The notes: generated from the sequence alone by a model not told the origin. 64,000 nt of DNA from Pseudarthrobacter enclensis (GCF_001457025.1 NZ_KQ758600.1:186001-250000), one strand, 5' to 3'; shown: positions 41,399 through 51,290, counted from the first letter of the stretch. Numbers and translations are program-made.

Positions 41399-43120
41399 CT
41401 ATCGGAATTCACCGGCCTCGTATCGTGCCGAGCATGCCCGGCGTTGCAGTTTTCCGCTTGTGGTGCGGGGGATGGTCCCGGAACGGACCAGGACAATATC
41501 AGCAGGCGTGATCGCGTGCACCGCGGCCACCGCCGCGCGCACGGCCAGCGCCGTGCGCGCATGGTCGAGGGTGGCAAGGGATCTTGCTTCGATCTCCGCC
41601 ACCACCACCAGCCCTTCGGGCCCATCGCCGCGGGTAGGCATCGCTACAACCCCGCCCGGGCGAATCTCTGCGACAGCATCCGATACCGTGGCCTCCACGT
41701 CAGCCGGGTAGTGGTTCTTCCCCGCGATGATGATGAGGTCCTTGAGACGACCAACCAGGAACAGTTCGCCGTCGGCAAGGAAGCCGAGGTCGCCGGTGCG
41801 CAGCCAGGCGCTGTCGTCGGGGCTCTCACGAAGCCTGCCGCCGAAGATCTCCGCGGTCAGCTCATCCCGCCCGGCATAGCCACTGCACACGTTGCCGCCC
41901 TGGACCCACACCTCTCCGACGCTGCGGTCGGATACCGTGGCAAGCGACGCCGGATCGACGATCCGCACGGACTGGTCGACGGGCACTCCGCAGGAAACCA
42001 CTTCGGACACCTGCTCGGCCGGCGCGTCAGGGTCGGCTGCGACCGCAACGCCCGCTGCCAGCGCCCCGCGTGAGAGACGGGCAACGCTCAAGGGTCTGCC
42101 GTACCGGTGCGCGGTGACCATGAGGGTTGCCTCAGCCAGCCCGTAGCCTGGCTGGTGGGCAAGCGGATCGAAGCCGTAGGATGCGTAGGCTTCGCTGAAC
42201 TCCATCATGGAGGAGGCGCGGATCGGCTCGGAGCCGTTGCCGAATGCGCGCAGCCGTGACAGGTCCAGGCCTTGCCGCTCGGACTCCGGCACGCGCCGCA
42301 CGCACAGGTCGACGGCAAAGTTCGGCACAATCGTCAAGGCCGCGCCGGAGTCGCTGAGGGCCTGCAGGAAGCGCGAAGGGCGCTGTACAAAGGACATCGG
42401 GCTCATCGACCAGCAGTGTCCGCCGCCCTGCAACACCGCACAGATGCCGTAGACGAGGCCCATGTCGTGGAAATAGGGCAGCCAGCTGACCATTGGCCCC
42501 TCGGCCATCGGGAGCGACTCACGCAACTGCGTCATCGCCACCGCGAGGTTCCGTGCGGTGACCTGCACCCCTGCAGGGGTGCGGGTGGAACCGGATGTGT
42601 ATTGCAGGTAGGCGGTTCCGTCGCCGCGCACCGGACTGAAGGCCGCGGGGAACCCGCTAACAGGCGGTTCAGCGCGGTTGGCGAGCAACACGCGGATGCC
42701 GGTGCCCGCTACCAGTTCATCGACGTCGGCTGCCGCGTCCGCTGACGTGATCACCGCCGTCGGGCGTGCGTCCGCGAGCACCGCCACGAGGCGTTCATCG
42801 GAGCGCCGGGCATCCGGGGCGTACAGCGGCACCGCAACTCGGCCGGCGTAGAGGCATCCGAGGAAAGCCTCGATGTACTCCAGGCTTTGCCCCAGCATCA
42901 GCACCACGCGGTCCCCTGGAGCCGTGAGCGTGGAAAGGCGCGCGGCCCAGGCCCGCGCGGACCGGTCCAGATCCGCATAACTGAGGGTCTGGGCGGTGCG
43001 CTGGCGGCCGCTGTAAGTAAGGAAGGTGAGTGCGGGGCGCGTCCCGCCTTCGGCGGCCCAGTGCGCCACGGCATCGGCGAGCTCGGCCTGCCTGCACGGG
43101 AGATCGGTCTGCACACTCAT
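41399..43120 (-). CDS. Fatty-acyl-AMP ligase (FAAL)
   Basis: This 573-residue adenylating enzyme has the P-loop YTSGSTRTPAGVQVT and the FAAL-typical SWLPYFHDMGLVYGI. Also present are GYGLAEATLMVT, LRTGDLGFLADGELFLVGRLKDLIIIAGKNHYP and a C-terminal TTSGKLQRR lysine motif. FAALs activate fatty acids as acyl-AMP and load them on acyl carrier proteins. No carrier domain is fused, so the free ACP (51287-51532) or the PKS is the likely acceptor. The ATG overlaps the P450 stop. Confidence 0.9.
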   Translation of the reverse strand: MSVQTDLPCRQAELADAVAHWAAEGGTRPALTFLTYSGRQRTAQTLSYADLDRSARAWAARLSTLTAPGDRVVLMLGQSLEYIEAFLGCLYAGRVAVPLYAPDARRSDERLVAVLADARPTAVITSADAAADVDELVAGTGIRVLLANRAEPPVSGFPAAFSPVRGDGTAYLQYTSGSTRTPAGVQVTARNLAVAMTQLRESLPMAEGPMVSWLPYFHDMGLVYGICAVLQGGGHCWSMSPMSFVQRPSRFLQALSDSGAALTIVPNFAVDLCVRRVPESERQGLDLSRLRAFGNGSEPIRASSMMEFSEAYASYGFDPLAHQPGYGLAEATLMVTAHRYGRPLSVARLSRGALAAGVAVAADPDAPAEQVSEVVSCGVPVDQSVRIVDPASLATVSDRSVGEVWVQGGNVCSGYAGRDELTAEIFGGRLRESPDDSAWLRTGDLGFLADGELFLVGRLKDLIIIAGKNHYPADVEATVSDAVAEIRPGGVVAMPTRGDGPEGLVVVAEIEARSLATLDHARTALAVRAAVAAVHAITPADIVLVRSGTIPRTTSGKLQRRACSARYEAGEFR

Positions 43121-44514
43121 GCCACGTTCTCCGATCGTGCGGGCACGCGCCGGCTCACCGTCGCGCGGACGGTGCCGCGCGGGCGCAGGTTGATCAGCAG
43201 CTGCGGCTCGACGGGCCCGTCATCGATGAGGTCGAAACTCAGGCGCCGGGCGAGGACGGCGGTGAAGACCTGCCCTTCGGTCAGCGCGAGCGTGGAACCG
43301 ATGCATACGTGCCGGCCTGCGCCGAACGGCAGGTAGCCGAATCCGTTGCGTTCAGCCGGGGCGGCGGCCGGCCTGCCGTTTTCGTCGACGCCGGCGAGGA
43401 AGCGCTCGGGATCGAACAGCTCCGGGGCCGGATACAGGGCCGGGTCGCGGTGCATCGAGTACGTCGAAATGAACACGATCGTGCCCTTGCGGATGCGGTA
43501 TCCGCCCAGGGTCGTGTCGCGCACGGCTTCGCGCATCAGTGACGCGGCGGGTGGATACAGGCGCATTGCCTCTTTGAACGCAGCCATCGCCAGCGGCAGC
43601 CTGCCCAGGTCATCAGCTGTCGGAAGCCGGTCGCCGAGGACGCGGTCAGCCTCCGCGGCAACCGCGTCGCGTACCTGCGGGTGCGTTGCCAGCAGCGCGG
43701 CGGTCCAGAACTGCGCATCGGCGGACGTTTCGTGCGCGGCCCCCCACAACGTGATCAGCTCGTCCAGCAACTGGTCGTCCGACATCGCACTGCCGTCGTC
43801 GTAGCGTGCCTGCAGGAGGGCGTCGAGAAGGTCGTTGTACTCCCCGCCCGCGGCCCGGCGCTCGTCGATGATCGCCTGGATGCGTCCGCGCACCCAGCGC
43901 AGGTCTCCGTTCATCTGCCGGTTGGCCGGCGTCGGGATTCCCAGCGGAACCGGGACCAGGGCGAACAGTGCCCGCATCTCCCACTCAAACACGCGGGTCA
44001 CGGCGGCAGCGAGTTCGGCCTCCTCCGCCAGCGACCTGCTCCACAGGAGATGGCCGATCACGTCGCGCGTGATCCCTCCCATGACCGCGAGCAGGTCCAC
44101 CTCGCTGCCGTCGTCCAGGCGGTCGGCGTGGCGCTGTGCCTCGCGGGCGAATATGTCCACGTAGTTCGAAATGCGCCGGGCCTGGAAGTGGGGCACCAGC
44201 AGCTTGCGCTGGACCCTGTGCAGGTCTCCCTCCACGATCAGCAGCCCGTTCCGCAGTGCAGGGGTGAATGCCCTGCGCTGGATATCGCCCTTGTCGAAGT
44301 CGTCAGCCCGGGAGACCAGCACCTCGCGGACGGCCTCCGGACCGGACACCATGACGGCAGGCTGCGGCCCGAGGCGGAAGGCTGCGACGGAGCCGTGCTC
44401 GCGGGCGAGCGACTCGAACAGCTGTAGGGGATCGCGGCGCATCGCCGGGAGCGCACCGAGCGGGTTCCGCGTGTGCAGCCCCGGCGGCGGGGCTTCCAGG
44501 GTGACGGCTGTCAT
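43117..44514 (-). CDS. Cytochrome P450
   Basis: This 465-residue monooxygenase has an I-helix sequence LWGAAHETSADAQF (AHETS where AGxET is usual), the K-helix ExxR in FKEAMRLYPPAA, the DPERF region and the heme-thiolate loop FGAGRHVCIG. It most likely hydroxylates or epoxidises the acyl chain made by the cluster. No ferredoxin or reductase gene is adjacent. It overlaps its neighbours by four bases on each side. Confidence 0.93.
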   Translation of the reverse strand: MTAVTLEAPPPGLHTRNPLGALPAMRRDPLQLFESLAREHGSVAAFRLGPQPAVMVSGPEAVREVLVSRADDFDKGDIQRRAFTPALRNGLLIVEGDLHRVQRKLLVPHFQARRISNYVDIFAREAQRHADRLDDGSEVDLLAVMGGITRDVIGHLLWSRSLAEEAELAAAVTRVFEWEMRALFALVPVPLGIPTPANRQMNGDLRWVRGRIQAIIDERRAAGGEYNDLLDALLQARYDDGSAMSDDQLLDELITLWGAAHETSADAQFWTAALLATHPQVRDAVAAEADRVLGDRLPTADDLGRLPLAMAAFKEAMRLYPPAASLMREAVRDTTLGGYRIRKGTIVFISTYSMHRDPALYPAPELFDPERFLAGVDENGRPAAAPAERNGFGYLPFGAGRHVCIGSTLALTEGQVFTAVLARRLSFDLIDDGPVEPQLLINLRPRGTVRATVSRRVPARSENVA

Positions 44515-45617
44515 GGGGCGTCCTTTCGGGCGTCGTGCAGGATGGCGGCGTTGGTAAAGGGGTTCTCACCGGGCAGCGGGCGGGGTGCCCGCCACAGGTC
44601 GATGACGGCCGCGAGCAGGCCGGGGCTCTCGGTGAGGCGGTACGCGGAGTCCGGCGGCAGCGCGGCGACGAGCCGGGCATGCGCCTTCCCGAACGAGTGG
44701 TAGGGCAGCGACGGAACCAGGTGGTGGAGCGCGTGCAGGCGCAGGCCGATCGGTCCCCAGAAGAACCCGGCGATGCGCGATGACGGGTAGTTGATCGTGT
44801 CGATCATCTGCAGCACGATGTTCGCGTCCGAATCGTTGCCGAGGTACCGGTGTGCCCCCAGCAGGCGCAGGGTGTTGAGCGATACGACGCCGACGAACAA
44901 CAGGTACCAGCACAGGAGCAGCAGGACCGGGACGTGTCCGAGAACGATAAGGACTCCGAGCGTCCATACGATCGCGAAGCAGGCGAATTCCTGCAGGAAC
45001 CACGAAAGCCGCTGCGACTTCTTCGGCGGATGCCCACGGTACTCAAGGTCAATCTTGATCGTCGACGCACGGGCGTAGACCCGCTCCCGGGTGGCCGGCA
45101 CCAACCAGGACACAGGCGCCAGGATGCCGAACCTGATGGGCCCGAACAGCGGCAGCGCCACCGCTGCCGCGGCTACCCTGACCATCTCCCGCCGCGACAG
45201 GCGCGCGAAAGGCAGGTACTCGGCGTCGAACCTGGTGCCGTAGAGGCGCTTGCTGTGGTGCTCGGCGTGGCCCTCGTACATGAAGTAGGGGATGAGCAGC
45301 CAGAACCCGATCAGCGCGTTCCACCCGCGGCCGAACGAGCGGGTGTGCGCTTTGCTGCGGAAGTGCACCAGTTCGTGGATGAACAGGGCCCCGCGGTAGA
45401 GAGCGAGCACCGAGACGGCCAGGCCGATGATGCCCAGCCAGTGCAAAGGCGTAAAGGTGACGGCCAGCCCGAACCCCGACCAGCCGATCACCGCTGAGAG
45501 GATCAAGTCGGTCCAGTAAACCGCCATGCGCGGAGCCAGGAGGTCCTTGACCGTGGCGTAGGCGAACTGTGCGTCGAAGACTTGTGCGGCCTCCCAGCGG
45601 TCGGCGTAGGAGGTCAT
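44511..45617 (-). CDS. Membrane fatty acid desaturase-like enzyme
   Basis: This 368-residue protein has the three histidine boxes of membrane di-iron desaturases: HELVHF, EGHAEHHSK and LHALHHLVPSLPYH. Hydrophobic helices flank them. The start MTSYADRWEAAQVFDAQF overlaps the preceding stop (ATGA). With FAAL and a free ACP next to it, the set resembles cassettes in which a desaturase acts on carrier-bound chains (for example JamB with JamA/JamC). Whether it makes an alkene, alkyne or hydroxyl group cannot be told from sequence. Confidence 0.88.
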   Translation of the reverse strand: MTSYADRWEAAQVFDAQFAYATVKDLLAPRMAVYWTDLILSAVIGWSGFGLAVTFTPLHWLGIIGLAVSVLALYRGALFIHELVHFRSKAHTRSFGRGWNALIGFWLLIPYFMYEGHAEHHSKRLYGTRFDAEYLPFARLSRREMVRVAAAAVALPLFGPIRFGILAPVSWLVPATRERVYARASTIKIDLEYRGHPPKKSQRLSWFLQEFACFAIVWTLGVLIVLGHVPVLLLLCWYLLFVGVVSLNTLRLLGAHRYLGNDSDANIVLQMIDTINYPSSRIAGFFWGPIGLRLHALHHLVPSLPYHSFGKAHARLVAALPPDSAYRLTESPGLLAAVIDLWRAPRPLPGENPFTNAAILHDARKDAP

Positions 45618-48247
45618 CGGGCGGGCTCCGCATTCGCAGCCCCGCGGGAGCCGATGCCCGCAAGCCGGAACCCGTGGCGGTCGGCGAGCAGGCCCAGGCG
45701 GTCGAGCGCATCCTGGGAGAGCGCCTCGCCCTGGCTTGCCAGCGACTGCCAGTCCTCGACGCCGGATTCCTTCGCCAGCGCAAGCAGCATGGTTTCGGCC
45801 ATGCAGGCGTAGGTGATGCCGGCGGGCAGGCCGTACCGCAGGTCGAAGTCCGACCCCGCCGGCACCGTGACCATGCCGCCCGCGAACGTGGCGAGGTCCG
45901 GTCGATCCCGGGGCAGCGTCGCCGGGAGGTTCGGTGGCTGCGCGACGTCGCACACGATGGCATCCTGCGTAAAGTCGCCTGCCGTGAGCAGGGCGTGCGG
46001 CGTCGAGCTCGCCGTGATGACGACGCAGGCCCGGCGCGCCGCCGCGGGCGCGTCGTCACCAGTTTCGACGGCGGTGTCGGTCCATGCTTCGCCGGCAGGC
46101 GCATTGGCCTCCCGCAGCACCGCTTCGACGGCGTGGACGGAGTCGGCGAGGCGTGCGCTGCGGCTACCGGGGCGCCCGATGAGGAGCAGCCGGCCCACAC
46201 GGCCGGCCAGGGCGACCGCGATCGCCCGCCCGATCGCCCCACCGGCGCCAATGATCGCCACAGTGGCATCCGGAAGCGGGACGTCGCGGTCCGTGGCGGC
46301 CGTGAGCACGGCCCGGACGCTCGCCGCGGCGGTGAAGGCGTTGCCTGTCGTTACCGGCACAGGCTGCTCGCCGAGGCCCATCGCGTTGCTCGTCACGATT
46401 GACGTGTAGGCCCCGAGCCCCACGATCTCGGCGCCGCGTTCGGTGGCGAGTTCGACGGCGTCGCTGATCACCGCGCAGGCGCGCGCCGCGGGGAGCGACA
46501 GAAGTTGTTCCGCCGTGTAGGGGACGCCAATCAGTTCGCCGTGCACGGTCGTTGCCCCGCCCACGGTGCCGCTGCCCACCACGAAGGGTGCGGGGTTCAG
46601 CAGCGAGGAGGCGCGGTCGAATCGCTCCAGGAGTTCGGTGTGCTGCGCATCAGTGAAGCCGTTGAGGGAGGGGTCGAAGTCGGCCAGGCTCGCCGGGTTT
46701 AGCGGGTGAACCACGAACGCGAAGCGCGTCCGGCCCGGTTCCGGGGTCCGCGACGGAGTGCGGGCGGCGACCCCGGAGGCAGGCCTGTGGAGCGCCGTGC
46801 CGGCGGACGGCCCCACCAGGTGGCCGAGCAGCGCGGCCGTATCTCCCGCGGCGACCATGGCGGCGGCGCGCTCCATCCCCGCCAGCAGCATGTCGCATTC
46901 TTCCGCGGTCACGGTGAGTGGGGGCTCCATCCGCAGCACGGTATTGCCGAACAGCGTCGGGGCCAGGCGCAGGCCCTCCACGTTCAGGAGGTAGCTGCAC
47001 ACCGCCATGGCAAGGTTGCCGCCTTCCGCCAGCGAGCCCAGCAGCCCCTGATCACCAGTGAGGTCAAGGTTGCCGGACAGCTCCACGCCGATCAGTAGCC
47101 CACGTCCGCGGACATCCGTGATCACGGCAGGGTACCGCCGCGCGATGTCCCGCAGGCCGTCAAGCAGTTGCGCGCTGCGCTCGGCAACGCCGGCCAGCAG
47201 CTGGGGCTGAGCCAGCCGGTCCAGCACCGCCAGGCCGACGCGGCAGGCGAGGGTGCCTCCGGCGAAGGTGGATGTGTGCCGCAGCGCGAAAGACTCGGAA
47301 TGCACGTCGGAGCGGCTCAGCACCGCGCCGATCGGGAGCAGGCCGCCGCCAAGCGCCTTGGCGACCGTGACGATGTCCGGCGAGGCCTCGTCCGCGGACG
47401 CGAACAGGGATCCCGTGCGGCCAAGGCCGGTCTGGACTTCATCAACGATGAGCAGTGAGCCGTGCTCGTCGCACAGTTGCCGCAGCCCCCGGAGGTAGCC
47501 CGGTGCCGGCACCACCACGCCACCCTCTCCCTGGATCGGCTCCACGATCACGGCGGCGAAGTGTCCCGGCGCCGCGGCCAGCGCGGTCCGGACCGCATCG
47601 AGGTTGTCGAACGGCACCCACGCGAAGCCCTCGGCGGGCGCGCCGAAGTCCACCTGGTAGTCGGGGCGTCCCGTAGCGGAGAGAGCGCCCAGCGTCTTGC
47701 CGTGGAAGCCTCCCTTGGTGGCGAGGATTCCGAGGCGTCCTGTGGCCGACCGTGCGAGCTTAAGCGCGGCCTCGACCGACTCCGCGCCGCTGTTGGCGAA
47801 GGTGACGAGGTCCAGGCCCGGCGGTGCGATGGCGACCAACCGCGCGGCCAGTTCGCCGGCCGCCTCCAACACCGACGGCTGGATGAATCCTGGGGGTGAG
47901 TCCACCGGCACCCTGGCAACAGCGGCCCACATGGCCGGATCATTGTGGCCAAAAGGCAGCGCACCGTAGGCTCCGGCGAAATCGAGGCAGACCTTGCCGT
48001 TGGCGTCCGTCAGCCGCAACCCCTCGCCGCGCCGGTACGAGCGGTCCAGGTCCAGAGCGCCCAGGATGCGGCTCAACTCCGGTGCGACGTGCCGCCGGTA
48101 ACCTTCGGCTCCGGATACCGGCACTGCGGTGGGAGGTGCCGAGGACCCGCGGGCCGCCAGCTTGCGGCGCACCATGTCAGCGAGGGCGGCACGGTCGATG
48201 GTGTCGAGCGGCAGAGCGGGCTCGGCGGCGGGGAGGTCAATGGACAT
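45614..48247 (-). CDS. Fusion of class III aminotransferase and acyl-ACP reductase-like domain
   Basis: This is an 877-residue two-domain protein. Residues about 45-465 are a PLP class III aminotransferase: NSGAESVEAALK, GGFHGKTLGALS, IVEPIQGEGG, VDEVQTG (D269) and PLP lysine K297 in TVAKALGGG. Residues about 505-865 resemble cyanobacterial acyl-ACP reductase (AAR): LGAYTSIVTSNAMG, TTGNAFTAA, the NADPH fold AIIGAGGAIGRAI (664-676) and ACMAETMLL, whose C815 aligns with the AAR catalytic cysteine. The pair could reduce a carrier-bound acyl chain to an aldehyde and aminate it. The start overlaps the PKS stop by 11 bases. Confidence 0.88.
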   Translation of the reverse strand: MSIDLPAAEPALPLDTIDRAALADMVRRKLAARGSSAPPTAVPVSGAEGYRRHVAPELSRILGALDLDRSYRRGEGLRLTDANGKVCLDFAGAYGALPFGHNDPAMWAAVARVPVDSPPGFIQPSVLEAAGELAARLVAIAPPGLDLVTFANSGAESVEAALKLARSATGRLGILATKGGFHGKTLGALSATGRPDYQVDFGAPAEGFAWVPFDNLDAVRTALAAAPGHFAAVIVEPIQGEGGVVVPAPGYLRGLRQLCDEHGSLLIVDEVQTGLGRTGSLFASADEASPDIVTVAKALGGGLLPIGAVLSRSDVHSESFALRHTSTFAGGTLACRVGLAVLDRLAQPQLLAGVAERSAQLLDGLRDIARRYPAVITDVRGRGLLIGVELSGNLDLTGDQGLLGSLAEGGNLAMAVCSYLLNVEGLRLAPTLFGNTVLRMEPPLTVTAEECDMLLAGMERAAAMVAAGDTAALLGHLVGPSAGTALHRPASGVAARTPSRTPEPGRTRFAFVVHPLNPASLADFDPSLNGFTDAQHTELLERFDRASSLLNPAPFVVGSGTVGGATTVHGELIGVPYTAEQLLSLPAARACAVISDAVELATERGAEIVGLGAYTSIVTSNAMGLGEQPVPVTTGNAFTAAASVRAVLTAATDRDVPLPDATVAIIGAGGAIGRAIAVALAGRVGRLLLIGRPGSRSARLADSVHAVEAVLREANAPAGEAWTDTAVETGDDAPAAARRACVVITASSTPHALLTAGDFTQDAIVCDVAQPPNLPATLPRDRPDLATFAGGMVTVPAGSDFDLRYGLPAGITYACMAETMLLALAKESGVEDWQSLASQGEALSQDALDRLGLLADRHGFRLAGIGSRGAANAEPAR

Positions 48248-51200
48248 CGGTGGCTCCTCGGCGGGCGTCGTCAGGTGTGGGTGGGGAGGTTGTCTCCAGA
48301 GCTGCCAGCAGGTCTGCGAGCTCCGCATCGGTGAGCGCGTCAAGCGGATCGTCGGCGGTCACCGCTTTAACCGGGGCAGACGCCGCCGGGTCCCCGCCGG
48401 GAGCGAGTGCACGTCCGAGTTCGTGCGGCGTCGGTCCGTCCAACAGCAGCGGCAGCGGGATGGTGAGGCCGAACCGCTGTTCGACGGCGTTGCGGAGGGT
48501 GACCACGGCCAGTGATTCCAGCTCCCACTCACCCAGCGGCACGTCGGGCGGGACGACGGGGCGGTCATCCAGCGCGGCCGAGACGAGTTCGCAGACATGT
48601 GCGGTGATCTCTGATGCCGCCGGTCCCACCTGTTCGGCGGGAATGCCGGCAGTTTCGGTGTGGTCGACCTGTGGTGTTGCATGACGGGTGCCGGATGCTG
48701 CGAGCCCGGCACTGCCCGATGCCTCGCGCCAGAAACGCCGGCGCTGCCAGGCGTAAGGCACAGGCTCCGCCCACAGGTCAGCTGGGGGCGCCAAAGCCCG
48801 CAGGTCGAGATCGAGTCCGTGCCGGAACAAACCGGCGGAAAGTGCGCCGAGCGTGTCCCGGAGGGGCGTCTGCCGGCGTGCGGCGGCGAGCACCACCACC
48901 GGTTCGGCCGGCAGCGCCTGGGCCGCCACGGCCTCGATGTCCCGCTGGAGCACCGGGTGCGGTGCGATCTCAACCACGCAACGGCTGCCCGTTTCGGCCA
49001 GGGCGGCCGTCAGTGCGTCGAGGAAGCGCACCGGTTCCCGGACATTGCGCCACCAGTAGCCGGGCTCCCGTTCGGGGTCCAGCCGGGCCGCCGTTACGGT
49101 GGAGTACTGGGGCACGCTGCCGCCGGCAACGGGCCAAGAGGTTACGGTGCGCTCGGAGGGTGCCACCGCGTCCAGGAGCGGGCTGTGGAAGGCGTAGGTG
49201 ACAGCGAGTTCGCGCACCTGAATGCCCTCGGCAGCCAGTTCGGCGGTAAGGGCCGTGACCTCCTCTGCCGCGCCACTGAGGACCGTGGACCGCGGCCCAT
49301 TGACGGCCGCGACCCCCACCGCGCCGGTGGCTTCGAGCCGCGCGGCCAGCTCAGGGGCTGGCAGCGCCACGGACGCCATGCAGCCGCCCCCCGCCGCGGA
49401 TTCGATCCACTGGCCGCGCCGGGCGAGAATCGCGAATGCTTCGGCGCTGGTGAGGGTGCCGGCGACCACAGCGGCTGTGACCTCGCCCATGCTGTGCCCT
49501 ATGACCGCGGCGGGCCGGTGCTGCCATGACATCAGCAGTTCGCTCAGCGCAAGCTGCACCGCCCCGATCGTCACCTGGTCGTGCGTAGTGGTTCCCGCGC
49601 CGTCTCCGGCCAGGCTGCCACGCAACGACCATCCCGTGGCGGTCCTGACCTCGTGCTCCCAGCGGTCCCACGATCCCTGAAGCCGCGGCACCCTGAGCAG
49701 TTCGCTGGCCATTCCCCGCCAGTTGGAGCCCTGTCCGCTGAACACCCAGATGGCGCCGGAGCGGGCAGACGCTGAGACGCGCCCCCCGCCACGCCCACCA
49801 GCCTGGACCTGAACAGCTTCAGCCAGTTCGTCAGGAGACGACGCCGACCAGGCGTACCGATGCCGCTGGGGGGTCATCCCGCGCGTGGTGCGGGCGAGGA
49901 CCCCGGCCCGGTCGGCTTCGGGTTCCCGGAGGCGCCGGCGGGCCGACTCCCGCCGGGCGTCCAGGCTCCCGGCATCAGCCGCCGACAGGGCGAGGACGTG
50001 CACCGCGGAGGGGTCATCGATATCGACGGCGACCCGGCGCGTCCCCGGGCCGAGCACGACGTGTGCATTGGACCCGCCAAATCCGAAGGAACTCACCGCA
50101 ACCAGACCGCCCCGACGGAGAGGCGTGCGCTGTCGCGCGATCTCCAGGGACCCACCTGCGAGGTGGAGGGCGGGGTTCGCTTGCTCAAACCCGACCTGAC
50201 CGGGTATCTCCCCGTGCTGCAGCGATAGGACGGCGGCGGCGAGCCCTGCGAGTCCCGCCGCGGCCTCCAGGTGTCCGAGGGTGCCCTTCACGGATCCGAC
50301 GAGCAGCGGGGTGTCGCGCTCGCCGTAGGCGGTGGAGATCGCCTTGGTCTCGATGGGATCGCCCAGAATGGTGCCAGTTCCGTGCGCTTCGAGATAGGCA
50401 ACCTCGCTGGCCGATACCCGGGCATCGTCGAGCGCTGTACGCAGGAGCCGTGTCTGCGCCGCTGCGCTGGGCGCCGTCATGCCGTTTGTACGGCCGTCGT
50501 GATTGATGGCGCTGCCCAGGATCGTGGCCCGGCTCGGGCGGCGGCCGGAGCGGGCGGGTTCCAGCAGCAGTGACACGGCGCCCTCGCCGCGGACGATGCC
50601 GTCGGCGGCGGCGTCGAAAGGACGACACTCAGCGGTGGGGGAGAAGGGCAACGACGAAGCCGTCATTTCCCGGTAGGTATCGTCGAAGCCCAGGGCGACC
50701 GCCGTCACTAAGGCGAACTCGCACTCGCCGCGGCGCAGCGCACCTACGGCCAGATGGAGCGCCGTCAGGGAGGAGGAGCAGGCGGTGTCGACGGTGAGCG
50801 ACGGGCCGTGCACGTCCAGGAGGTAGGAGAGACGGTTGGCGAGCATGGAGTGCGCGGTGCCTGTGCCGACATATCCGCTGAAGGGAGCCCCGCCGCGCGC
50901 CTGCGTGAACAGCCAGTCCTGGGCGTACGCACCGGCGAAAACGCCGACGGAACGGCCACGCAGGCCGTGCCAGCCGATCTCAGCGTCGGCAAGGCTGTCC
51001 CATGCTGCCTCGAGCACGAGCCGCTGCTGCGGATCTACGTCGGTCGCCTCCGCATGGCCGATCCCGAACGGTGCCGGGTCAAACTGGTCGATGCCGGAGC
51101 GGAGGCCTCCTGGCTCTCCGGTGCCCGCAGGCGCCGCAATCCGGCGCCCACCGGCCCCACAGAGCGCTGTGCCAGAGACCGACCGCCCCGCGGTGAGGGC

Positions 51201-51290
51201 TTCCCACAGTTGGACGCTCTCGTCGATGTTGGGTGCGAGGCGTAGTCCGAGCCCCACGATGGAGACGTCACCCTCAGTGGATCTCGTCAT
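48237..51290 (-). CDS. Type I polyketide synthase, KS-AT-ACP
   Basis: This is a single-module PKS of 1017 residues. The ketosynthase (about 8-415) has DTACSSS (C171), HGTGT (H303) and GHLEAAAG (H340). The acyltransferase (about 513-810) has GHSMGE (S600) and a YAFH motif at 699-702, intermediate between malonyl HAFH and methylmalonyl YASH. The acyl carrier domain (about 895-965) has S926 in LESLAV. No ketoreductase, dehydratase, enoylreductase or thioesterase is present, so it should deliver a beta-keto chain to trans-acting enzymes. It overlaps the free ACP gene by four bases. Confidence 0.93.
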   Translation of the reverse strand: MTRSTEGDVSIVGLGLRLAPNIDESVQLWEALTAGRSVSGTALCGAGGRRIAAPAGTGEPGGLRSGIDQFDPAPFGIGHAEATDVDPQQRLVLEAAWDSLADAEIGWHGLRGRSVGVFAGAYAQDWLFTQARGGAPFSGYVGTGTAHSMLANRLSYLLDVHGPSLTVDTACSSSLTALHLAVGALRRGECEFALVTAVALGFDDTYREMTASSLPFSPTAECRPFDAAADGIVRGEGAVSLLLEPARSGRRPSRATILGSAINHDGRTNGMTAPSAAAQTRLLRTALDDARVSASEVAYLEAHGTGTILGDPIETKAISTAYGERDTPLLVGSVKGTLGHLEAAAGLAGLAAAVLSLQHGEIPGQVGFEQANPALHLAGGSLEIARQRTPLRRGGLVAVSSFGFGGSNAHVVLGPGTRRVAVDIDDPSAVHVLALSAADAGSLDARRESARRRLREPEADRAGVLARTTRGMTPQRHRYAWSASSPDELAEAVQVQAGGRGGGRVSASARSGAIWVFSGQGSNWRGMASELLRVPRLQGSWDRWEHEVRTATGWSLRGSLAGDGAGTTTHDQVTIGAVQLALSELLMSWQHRPAAVIGHSMGEVTAAVVAGTLTSAEAFAILARRGQWIESAAGGGCMASVALPAPELAARLEATGAVGVAAVNGPRSTVLSGAAEEVTALTAELAAEGIQVRELAVTYAFHSPLLDAVAPSERTVTSWPVAGGSVPQYSTVTAARLDPEREPGYWWRNVREPVRFLDALTAALAETGSRCVVEIAPHPVLQRDIEAVAAQALPAEPVVVLAAARRQTPLRDTLGALSAGLFRHGLDLDLRALAPPADLWAEPVPYAWQRRRFWREASGSAGLAASGTRHATPQVDHTETAGIPAEQVGPAASEITAHVCELVSAALDDRPVVPPDVPLGEWELESLAVVTLRNAVEQRFGLTIPLPLLLDGPTPHELGRALAPGGDPAASAPVKAVTADDPLDALTDAELADLLAALETTSPPTPDDARRGATDVH

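Noticed and set aside
45614..48247. Serine palmitoyltransferase for a standard sphingolipid pathway
   Set aside because: The aminotransferase is class III (IVDEVQTG, TVAKALGGG), not the alpha-oxoamine synthase family, and its partner domain is a reductase.
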